Positions 27,804-34,788 of a DNA stretch of 64,000 nt are shown here, one piece after another. This DNA is from Planctomycetota bacterium (GTDB lineage: Bacteria > Planctomycetota > Phycisphaerae > WQYP01). The position numbers were made by a program, and so were the translations under genes. Within the stretch, counting starts at the first letter, position 1, and each line of letters begins with the position of its first letter. The stretch is taken from positions 71,551-135,550 of the forward strand of contig JAJYDW010000002.1 of assembly GCA_021790385.1 (NCBI GenBank), given 5' to 3'. The notes under the pieces are model-generated. The model made no database searches. It saw only the letters and a program-made list of their open reading frames with translations, and had not been told where the DNA came from.

Positions 27804-28838
27804 ATGTCCGAACCACGTGGTCTTTTGCAACAGTTTGATCAAATGCTTCATCACCGAAGCATGCTGCCCCGCAAGGCTCGCGTGCTGGTGGGTTGTTCCG
27901 GCGGTGCCGACAGCGTGGCGCTATTGCGACTGCTGCATGGAGTCAACCAAGGAGCCTTCTGGCAATGGCAATTGATTGTAGCTCATGTGAACCACAACCT
28001 GCGCGGGCCTGAAAGTAATGCGGACCATGCGTTTACCCGGCAATTGGCCAAACAATTGCGCTTGCCTTTTCGGGTTAAAAGTCTGCGTCTGGAATCTACG
28101 CCCGGTTCCCAAGTCAGTGAAAATTCCGCCCGTAAGGCCCGTTTGGCGGCCTTGGCACGCATGGCCGCCACCAACCGCTGCTCCTGTATCGCTGTGGCCC
28201 ATCACGCCGACGATCAGGCCGAAACTGTTTTAATGCGGCTCATTCGCGGCACCGGCGTACGAGGAATAGCCGGCATGGCCACTTCGCGCCCGCTGGGAGC
28301 CGCACGCCTGGTCCGGCCACTGCTTGGTTTTACCCGTCAAAGTTTGCGCGATTATCTCCAAGCCATCGGGCAGCCGTGGCAAACCGACCTTAGTAATTCG
28401 AATCGCCAATTTTTGCGCAATCGTATACGCCATGAACTTCTTCCCCTCCTGGCCGGCTATCAACCCAATATCCGCCGCACACTTGTGCGTCTGGCGGAAA
28501 ACGCCCGCTTCGCCGATCGGGCCATTACCAAAGAAGCTAAGCTCTTGATCGCCCTGATTACCTCCAGCCAGCACCCGGGCGAATACCACCTGCCCATTCC
28601 CGCGCTGCGCAGTGCTTCCTCCGCCGCCGTGGCCATGGCCCTTCGCCATCTGATCGTCGCCGCCGGTGGCCGGAACGATCAAATTCACCATAGCCAGCTC
28701 ATGGCGGCCGTGCGGGCTGTTCGCCGCCGCAGTGCCAAACCGTCGCTGCAGTTTTCACGCGGCGTGGTGCTGACCATCCACCGCGATCAGGTGACGGTTC
28801 AGCGGCCTGCAGTTGCACGTGGTCGGCCAGGACGATAA
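27804..28838 (+). CDS. tilS: tRNA(Ile)-lysidine synthase TilS
   Basis: TilS attaches lysine to C34 of tRNA-Ile2 (anticodon CAU) using ATP, which changes its amino-acid identity and its codon reading from AUG to AUA. The 344-residue protein has the PP-loop motif VGCSGGADSVALL (29-41), VAHHADDQAETVLMRLIRGTG, and the NxRNRIRHELLPLL segment. A C-terminal substrate-binding region of about 100 residues follows. The ATG at 27804 has GGAAG five bases upstream; ATGs at 27783 and 27792 are less well placed. It is divergent from a secreted unknown protein. Confidence 0.93.
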   Translation: MSEPRGLLQQFDQMLHHRSMLPRKARVLVGCSGGADSVALLRLLHGVNQGAFWQWQLIVAHVNHNLRGPESNADHAFTRQLAKQLRLPFRVKSLRLESTPGSQVSENSARKARLAALARMAATNRCSCIAVAHHADDQAETVLMRLIRGTGVRGIAGMATSRPLGAARLVRPLLGFTRQSLRDYLQAIGQPWQTDLSNSNRQFLRNRIRHELLPLLAGYQPNIRRTLVRLAENARFADRAITKEAKLLIALITSSQHPGEYHLPIPALRSASSAAVAMALRHLIVAAGGRNDQIHHSQLMAAVRAVRRRSAKPSLQFSRGVVLTIHRDQVTVQRPAVARGRPGR

Positions 28839-29050
28839 TGCAATCTCAATGCCAGCATGGTTGATAAACGGCGTCTCATTTCAAACAATAATTTCTTTAT
28901 GCGAATAATGGAAAACGGCGGCTTTTTCGCTTGCTTTGTCACCTCAATTTAAGGATAATACAACCCAATCAAGGATGATTCGGTCTAATTAAGTTCTCAC
29001 TGGCAACACGGAAGTCGCCGCATTGACTAACCACTGCTGGAGTGAACCTG

Positions 29051-29740
29051 ATGAAGCATCGTCGTCACCGATACCGCAAGCCCTTATCCAAGGGAGAATT
29101 GGCCGCTTTGCTTGGACTTTTAATGCTGGTCCTCGGTGCCATGTCGATGTTTTTGCGCCCCCAAGAGGTCCCGCACTTGTTAGCGGACGCGGTTTCTGGA
29201 ACGACAGTTCAACCGTCCGTTAATATAGCACAGGCGATGGTTCCGGCACAGCCATCGGCCACCGGAATTTTCAGCGTCGTCATGCCTATTCATACCCGCC
29301 CCACCACCGCCCCCGGTCTGGGTTATGCCTCGGCATTATCACGCGTAATTGTCGGCCATGCGGTTGCAACTCAACACCCAACCGCGTTCTGGTTCCACGG
29401 ACGTAAGTATGTGTACTGGAAGACGCTGCTCATGCGCGTTACCAGTTACGCCCCAGACCGTCGTTGCTGCTGGCCTTTCGCGGGAACCACCACCGCATCC
29501 GGAGCCAGTGTGCATACCAACGACGGTCATCTGGTGGCCGCCGATACGCAAATTATTCCCTTTCATTGTCTGGTCAGTGTGCCCGGCTACGACAACAGCC
29601 GGCCCGTTCCAGTGCTTGATCGCGGCGGAGCCATTCGCGGATATCGGCTGGATGTGCTTCAATCCACTTTTCAGCGTGCCAGCAATTGGGGCAGCCGCCT
29701 GCTTTATGTGCGCGTGTTCCGACCAGTTGCTGAAAACTGA
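29051..29740 (+). CDS. 3D-domain protein, membrane-anchored or secreted
   Basis: This 229-residue protein has a basic N-terminus followed by a single hydrophobic segment (about residues 18-36, KGELAALLGLLMLVLGAM), then a low-complexity linker. The C-terminal 3D domain is named for three conserved aspartates, seen here in VAADTQIIP, PVLDRGGAI and YRLDVLQ. The 3D fold is the double-psi barrel shared with MltA-type lytic transglycosylases and YuiC/Sps muralytic enzymes, so a peptidoglycan-related role in the envelope is likely. The ATG at 29051 has GGAG eight bases upstream; a GTG at 29042 is less likely. Twenty-two bases separate it from the hpnK-like gene. Confidence 0.8.
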   Translation: MKHRRHRYRKPLSKGELAALLGLLMLVLGAMSMFLRPQEVPHLLADAVSGTTVQPSVNIAQAMVPAQPSATGIFSVVMPIHTRPTTAPGLGYASALSRVIVGHAVATQHPTAFWFHGRKYVYWKTLLMRVTSYAPDRRCCWPFAGTTTASGASVHTNDGHLVAADTQIIPFHCLVSVPGYDNSRPVPVLDRGGAIRGYRLDVLQSTFQRASNWGSRLLYVRVFRPVAEN

Positions 29741-29762
29741 TTCTACCTTCATATTATCTTCT

Positions 29763-30623
29763 GTGACTACCTCTTTAATCATCAATGCCGATGATTTCGG
29801 CTTTTCCACCGGCATTACTGATGGCATCATTGCCGCCCATCGTCATGGCATATTAACCAGCACCACACTGATGACCAATATGCCCGACGCCCCGCGGGCT
29901 ATCGCCCTGGCCCGGGAAAATCCAGACTTGGGCGTGGGAATTCATCTGGGACTGACGCAGGGACGCCCGCTGGCACCTGACCTGCGCAGCCTGGTGGACG
30001 AACAGGGCAATTTTTGCCGCTCCTTACCAACCCTCCTGGCCAAAGTAAGCCTATCCCGCCGCGCTCGCTACGAAGTACAAAAAGAATGGACCGCGCAAAT
30101 TGAATTTGCCTTCGACCATAAACTTATTCCCACACATCTTGATTCGCACAAACATATTCACCATTGGCCGCCACTGGCTGAAATTGCCATTGCTCTCTCC
30201 CGCTATTACAACATCCGTTTCATCCGTTGCGCCCGCGAAATTCCCATACCCGGTTACAAAACCACACCCGCCTATACCATCCTGGCCCGCATGGCTGCTC
30301 GTCTACAGCCGAAAATTCTCGCTGCCGGCTGCTGCACTACTGATTGGTTTTTTGGATTAAGCGCCACCGGCAATATGTCTATCCAAACGTGGCACTCGCT
30401 GTTGCATCATTTACCGCCAGGCACCGGAGAGGTGATGGTTCACCCCGGAAACCCGGTTGCACTGACGCGCCAGGACACCCGCTTACTTGTCGAGCGCTCG
30501 CTGGAACAAGACGCCCTGGTGGATGCCGCGGTAAAAGCACAATGTACTATCTTGGGAGTGAAGCTCATTCATTACGGCAACTGCGAAGGTGCGGCCAAGC
30601 ACTCTCTTACAAATGTTGAATAA
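29763..30623 (+). CDS. hpnK: ChbG/HpnK-family deacetylase
   Basis: This 286-residue protein is a YdjC/ChbG/HpnK-fold enzyme, metal-dependent deacetylases acting on N-acetylated sugars. The metal and catalytic motifs INADDFGFS (D10, D11) and HLDSHKHIHHWPP are present. HpnK is the version linked to hopanoid biosynthesis, and hpnH and hpnG lie 8-10 kb away, so the hopanoid assignment is favoured. ChbG (chitooligosaccharide deacetylase) remains possible. The GTG at 29763 is the only start that places NADD at the correct distance, although there is no clear ribosome-binding site. Its 3' end overlaps the convergent coiled-coil gene by 17 bases. Confidence 0.75.
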   Translation: MTTSLIINADDFGFSTGITDGIIAAHRHGILTSTTLMTNMPDAPRAIALARENPDLGVGIHLGLTQGRPLAPDLRSLVDEQGNFCRSLPTLLAKVSLSRRARYEVQKEWTAQIEFAFDHKLIPTHLDSHKHIHHWPPLAEIAIALSRYYNIRFIRCAREIPIPGYKTTPAYTILARMAARLQPKILAAGCCTTDWFFGLSATGNMSIQTWHSLLHHLPPGTGEVMVHPGNPVALTRQDTRLLVERSLEQDALVDAAVKAQCTILGVKLIHYGNCEGAAKHSLTNVE

Positions 30624-31359
30624 GCACGAACACGGCAATAAGAAATGCGATCAGGGCCATGGCAAAAGCACCGTTGAGCATCCAGGTGCCACGCACCCGT
30701 GATTTTTCCACCCATTCATGCATCTGCATGGCTGAAATAGCACAACTGTCACGAACCTGGCTTAAACATTCCACCGCGTGATGATTGGCCGCCTGCAGCC
30801 GATCTATCATAATCGAAAAACGGTTGAAAGATTCCACCAGTTGTCGGTCAATTTCATTGCCGGTTTCAATTTGTTCCCGAATCGTCCGCAACATTTCACT
30901 GTGGTCTTTTGTAGTTCCCGCAAGTCCGGCCGATAGTTCTGCGATCCGCCGCTGGCGATCCGAGTGCATGGCCAACTGATCATTGATTACCTGCAGCATT
31001 TCCGCCTGCATTTTGCTCGTTTGGGGCAGCGTTTCCACCGCATGTGGCAGCGTGCCCAGCCGTGAAAGCATCTCTTCCTGTCGCTGGCGCTGGCCGTCCA
31101 GGGCAGCGCGCAGCTCCTGTACCGTCTGCAAAAGAGAATCGTAACTTTGCTGTAGTTTGTAATGATTTGGTTCGGAAAACGCCGCCCCTGGCCCAACCCG
31201 TCTAAGTACCGCCGGATTTGGCCCATCTGTACCCGTGGCAGCATATTCCGCCGCACCTGCCGATGGCTCATTTCCCGCATATTGGGGATAGGCTTCGTAA
31301 TCCACCACTTCCGGGCCACTGGTCCGAAAAAACCGCTTTAATTGCAAAAAAACACCCAT
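30607..31359 (-). CDS. Coiled-coil protein with a C-terminal membrane anchor, unknown function
   Basis: No named family is recognised. The 250-residue product has a polar, probably disordered N-terminal third (rich in Ala, Gly, Pro and Tyr). A long heptad-type coiled-coil region follows (about residues 70-220, rich in Gln, Glu, Leu and Arg). One hydrophobic helix at the very C-terminus (MALIAFLIAVFVLI) leaves almost nothing after it, as in a tail-anchored protein. It would sit with the coiled coil in the cytoplasm. The ATG at 31359 has GGAG six bases upstream. Its end overlaps that of hpnK. The architecture suggests a structural or scaffold role, but nothing more can be claimed. Confidence 0.65.
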   Translation of the reverse strand: MGVFLQLKRFFRTSGPEVVDYEAYPQYAGNEPSAGAAEYAATGTDGPNPAVLRRVGPGAAFSEPNHYKLQQSYDSLLQTVQELRAALDGQRQRQEEMLSRLGTLPHAVETLPQTSKMQAEMLQVINDQLAMHSDRQRRIAELSAGLAGTTKDHSEMLRTIREQIETGNEIDRQLVESFNRFSIMIDRLQAANHHAVECLSQVRDSCAISAMQMHEWVEKSRVRGTWMLNGAFAMALIAFLIAVFVLIQHL

Positions 31360-31534
31360 GGCACACTCCACCAAAATCTACAATTAATTATAGCAACGTC
31401 CATCGTCAAAACCTAATGCCACCAACCCCATCCCGCCAACTCCACTGCTGGACCGAACCCTAAAATCTCCAATTTCAAATCCGTCCCCATATCCACCTGC
31501 TGAACACTGCCCACTGGACCCTCGTCCCAAACGA

Positions 31535-31557
31535 GCCGCTGGGGTTATCCCAGCGGC
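31535..31557. repeat. Perfect 9-bp stem-loop
   Basis: GCCGCTGGG (31535-31543), a 5-base loop GTTAT, then CCCAGCGGC (31549-31557) form a perfect hairpin. It is preceded by a smaller one, CTCGT-CCCAA-ACGAG (31521-31535). There is no following T run, so it is not a typical terminator. Confidence 0.6.
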
Positions 31558-32000
31558 CATCCTCATCATCCAAATCAAAATAATGCTTTTTCGGGTTACA
31601 CCATAATTGCTTGTTACCAAAAGTTCCTTGATCTCAACTGTTCCACTGTTCCCTCTTCTAAGTAAGTCAAGTGTGCGAAAACAGGGGGATGCTATGGCCA
31701 CTATCCAAGCAGCGAGACGCCGTTTCCACCTTGAGGTTCCATCCGCCGCAACCCACTGGCCATACTATCTTCCGAAACCATGATCATAATCCCATGTTAC
31801 CCCACCCCCGCCCAACCGCAAACCAAATCCACTCTCACCAATTCCGCCAATCCCTATGAAATTAAGAAATTTTCAAATCTCCTATCTGAAATCCAAGGTC
31901 TGCAATTTCATATTCGTTTATTCCCCGCCATCCTCCGCATTTTTCTGCGTGCTCCGCGGTGCAAAGCTCTCTTCCCTCTCCGCAGGCATCAAATCGCGGC

Positions 32001-32052
32001 CCCGCAGCCAAAAGGACCAGCCGGCATGTGTGAATTATTTTTGCTTGGCACC
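32001..32052 (+). repeat. Dispersed intergenic repeat, right half-copy
   Basis: This segment matches 60610-60662 at about 45 of 53 aligned positions with one gap. The shared core is CCGCAGCCAAAAG, then ACCAG, then GTGTGAA and TTATTTTTG. Only the right half of the element is present; the left half seen near 60.5 kb is missing here. Confidence 0.6.
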
Positions 32053-32081
32053 TTCGGTACCACACAGCGTTGGTGCATCCC

Positions 32082-32110
32082 TTGACAGGCTGGTGCCAGC
32101 GCGTTAGCGT
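32082..32110 (+). promoter_or_regulatory. Candidate promoter of the secreted HEAT-like protein gene
   Basis: A perfect TTGACA (32082-32087) is followed after 17 bases by TAGCGT (32105-32110), a weak -10. The spacer contains a small dyad, GCTGG-TG-CCAGC (32089-32100), placed where an operator could sit. Confidence 0.35.
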
Positions 32111-32171
32111 CTAAATCTGGTGGAGGTAAGCGTTTATCGCGTCTTTGGGGCGCAATCGATTGGAGATCAAC

Positions 32172-33218
32172 ATGCAATTCTGGCGGCGGCAACCTGTTTT
32201 GCTTTTAATGGTTATATCAGCCATGGCACTGCACGCCGGTAAATCTCTAGATGCCGCGGTTCCGGTGATGCCCAACCCCGACTCCAACTCAATCGGGGCG
32301 ACGGAACAGCAAACCATTCAAACGTATGTGGCCTTCTACAGTCAAAAAATGGCCGCCGCCGGGAATTCCAGACAGATGGCTCGTGCCCGTGAACATGTCC
32401 TGCAAATCTTGCACGAAGCGGCGCATCCCGCATCCGCCATCTTCCTCAACAGCTATGGTGGCATGGTGGGACAGGATTTTTCACCACTTCTCAGCAATCC
32501 AAAAACCGCCCTTAATGCGGTTATCACCATAGCCAAAATTAATGATATCAGCACTCAGACCGCTCTCGAAAACGGCTTGGACAACGCCAGCCCTGCCGTT
32601 CGCTATTGGGCCGCCCTCGGATTGGGAGAAATTCTCCCGCAGCTTGCCGCTATTCCCCCCGCGTTTCACCAGGCCCTGCGCAAGTTGGAAGGGGATTTGA
32701 AAGTTGAAAAAGACCCCATCGTGGAAATGAACCTGTGTCATGCACTTGTGCAGGCTTCACCCGGCGTGCCGAATTTGTTTTCCACGATCTTGCATGTGCT
32801 TACCCGGCTTACCTCCACCTATGCCCAGCAACCGCCTGACACTCTTCCGGTGTGCCAGCGGATTGTACGTGACCTTGCCACATTGGCCGCGCATGGTGGA
32901 GCACTCCCCCGGAAACTGCAAGTGGCAACCTTGACCAAACTGGCCCAAATCATGAGTTTTATCGCACAATACAATCAGGCAGACCTGCTTTCACGTGATC
33001 AGAAACTCGCAGCCTTTGACGCCATCTCCGCCTGCGGCCATGCCATGGATCAGGTGGCTCGCACCGAGGATTTTTCCATGACGCAATTCACCAATCAAAG
33101 CGATCCCGCGGCTATTCTCCTGCACGTCAACCACCTCACCGGCTCACAAAATCAACCCGGAAAACTTCAGGCCTTGTTTGCCAGGCTCCCCATCCCCGCG
33201 CGGATACCTTCCAGGTAA
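32172..33218 (+). CDS. Exported helical-repeat (HEAT-like) protein, unknown function
   Basis: No named family is recognised. The 348-residue product has an N-terminal signal peptide (basic MQFWRRQ, hydrophobic VLLLMVISAMALHA) and is otherwise mostly alpha-helical. Pairs of helices such as SPAVRYWAALGLGEI and KDPIVEMNLCHAL look like degenerate HEAT repeats around residues 120-230. It is expected outside the cytoplasm, where such proteins usually act as binding scaffolds. The ATG at 32172 follows GGAG by six bases; the longer reading frame from 32145 hides the signal peptide. A candidate promoter with a dyad lies 60-90 bases upstream. aroA follows after 43 bases on the same strand. Confidence 0.65.
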   Translation: MQFWRRQPVLLLMVISAMALHAGKSLDAAVPVMPNPDSNSIGATEQQTIQTYVAFYSQKMAAAGNSRQMARAREHVLQILHEAAHPASAIFLNSYGGMVGQDFSPLLSNPKTALNAVITIAKINDISTQTALENGLDNASPAVRYWAALGLGEILPQLAAIPPAFHQALRKLEGDLKVEKDPIVEMNLCHALVQASPGVPNLFSTILHVLTRLTSTYAQQPPDTLPVCQRIVRDLATLAAHGGALPRKLQVATLTKLAQIMSFIAQYNQADLLSRDQKLAAFDAISACGHAMDQVARTEDFSMTQFTNQSDPAAILLHVNHLTGSQNQPGKLQALFARLPIPARIPSR

Positions 33219-33261
33219 AGTGCCTCGCTGACATACTCACCTTCATCGGACGGGCGAAAAT

Positions 33262-34584
33262 ATGGATCCATCTGTTCCATCGCAAGCCCATGTCATCACC
33301 ATTCAGCCCGTTCTCCAACCCTTTGATGCTGTGGTACGCATACCCGGCAGCAAAAGCATAACCAATCGCGCATTGCCCATGGCCGCCATGGCAGACGGGG
33401 CTTCCACCCTTACCGGAGTCCTGTTCTCCGATGACACCTGCCGCATGATTGAATCACTGCAACTTCTAGGTTTTGTATTGCACGTGGAAGAGTCTGCGCA
33501 TAAAGTCCGGGTGGTCGGCCAGGGTGGCCGAATTCCCGCAGGCCAGTCCAGTCTTTTCTGTGGCAATTCCGGCACCACCATGCGCTTTCTAACCGCCTTA
33601 TGCGCCGCCTCGTCGGGGCGGCATTGCCTCCATGGTGTGCCGCGGATGCACCAGCGGCCCATGGGGGAATTGATTACGGCATTAGCCGCAATCGGCGGGC
33701 AGCTTGAATATAAAGGTACACCGGGTTTTCCGCCGGTATGCACAATCGGTACCGGCCTTGCCGGCGGCACTTGCCGTTTTTCCGCCAGCCAAAGCAGCCA
33801 GTATATTTCCGCCGTTTTGCTGGCCGCGCCGCTGGCCAGACAGGCGGTATGCATCAGCCTGGATGGCCCCATCACCAGTGAACCTTATATTGAAATGACA
33901 CTGAATATGATGGATCAATTCGGCATCACCTTTGAACAGAAACCCACCGCCACCGGACGAAACATCATCATCGCTCCCAACCAGCATTACCATTCCCGCG
34001 GTTACGCCATCGAACCTGATGCCAGCAATGCCAGTTATTTTCTGGCTGCCGCGGCATTAATTCCCGGAGCCAGGGTACGCATCGCTGGCCTGGGCAACAA
34101 ATCGTTGCAGGGCGATGTGGCTTTTGCGGAAGTACTTAAGCAGGTTGGGGCGGCGGTGGAAATCCTCGAAGATCAGATCGTGTTGCGCGGCACAGGCCAA
34201 TTGCGCGGTATTGACATTAACATGAACAACATTCCGGACATGGTGCAGACGCTGGCGGTGGTGGCTCTTTTTGCCAAAGGCCCCACACACGTCACGGGCG
34301 TGGGCAATCTGCGTCTCAAGGAAACGGATCGCCTCGCCGCCCTGCAAACCGAATTAACCCGGCTGGGTGCGCACGTGCGAACCACCGTGGACTCCATTAC
34401 CATTGAACCGCCGGCGGTGGCCCAGTCGGCACGCATTCACACGTATGATGATCATCGCATGGCGATGGCATTTGCCGTGGCCGGCCTGCGGCAATCCGGC
34501 ATCCAAATTGAAGACCCCGGATGTTGTGCCAAAACCTATCCTGGCTTCTTCTCCGATCTGGCCGCCATGGTTACCGCAAGTTAA
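33262..34584 (+). CDS. aroA: 3-phosphoshikimate 1-carboxyvinyltransferase (EPSP synthase)
   Basis: AroA joins phosphoenolpyruvate to shikimate-3-phosphate, the sixth step of the shikimate pathway to aromatic amino acids. The 440 residues show both inverse alpha/beta barrel halves. PGSKSITNRAL binds shikimate-3-phosphate, GNSGTTMRFL replaces the usual GNAGTAMR, RMHQRPMGEL and RLKETDRLAAL are present, and DDHRMAMAFAVAGL is near the C-terminus. The catalytic Lys, Arg, Asp and Glu positions are kept. The ATG has only a weak upstream ribosome-binding site. The gene stands alone among unrelated functions; trpE in the same window uses the downstream product chorismate. Confidence 0.95.
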   Translation: MDPSVPSQAHVITIQPVLQPFDAVVRIPGSKSITNRALPMAAMADGASTLTGVLFSDDTCRMIESLQLLGFVLHVEESAHKVRVVGQGGRIPAGQSSLFCGNSGTTMRFLTALCAASSGRHCLHGVPRMHQRPMGELITALAAIGGQLEYKGTPGFPPVCTIGTGLAGGTCRFSASQSSQYISAVLLAAPLARQAVCISLDGPITSEPYIEMTLNMMDQFGITFEQKPTATGRNIIIAPNQHYHSRGYAIEPDASNASYFLAAAALIPGARVRIAGLGNKSLQGDVAFAEVLKQVGAAVEILEDQIVLRGTGQLRGIDINMNNIPDMVQTLAVVALFAKGPTHVTGVGNLRLKETDRLAALQTELTRLGAHVRTTVDSITIEPPAVAQSARIHTYDDHRMAMAFAVAGLRQSGIQIEDPGCCAKTYPGFFSDLAAMVTAS

Positions 34585-34788
34585 AACCCATGCCAGTTAG
34601 CGCCAGCCAGATTGGCCGCTATCACTACAGAACCTGACTTATCTCTCTGCGTTCCGTGGATGGCTCACGGTCGGCCTTCCTGCCCCATGAGAAACTTCGC
34701 CGGACCTGGCCGCTGACCGAACATAGCGCATCGCACCGACAAACCCGGTATACTTACTCAGGTACAGGCCGTTTTTTCAGGAGTAGCT

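Larger units (their letters stand above)
31360..32081. other. Low-complexity intergenic region with repeat-like motifs
   Basis: About 720 bases hold no supported gene and differ in composition from the neighbours, being pyrimidine-rich on the plus strand with many CCAAC/CCACC runs. Two AT-rich blocks, at 31459-31485 and 31868-31915, read on the minus strand as variations on GATTTGAAATT and GGAGATTT. A purine-rich block at 31932-31960 (minus strand) has CGGAG and GCAGAAAAATGCGGAGG. A strong hairpin (31535-31557) and half of a dispersed repeat (32001-32052) also lie here. Short reading frames in the region have no protein-like character. Confidence 0.5.
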
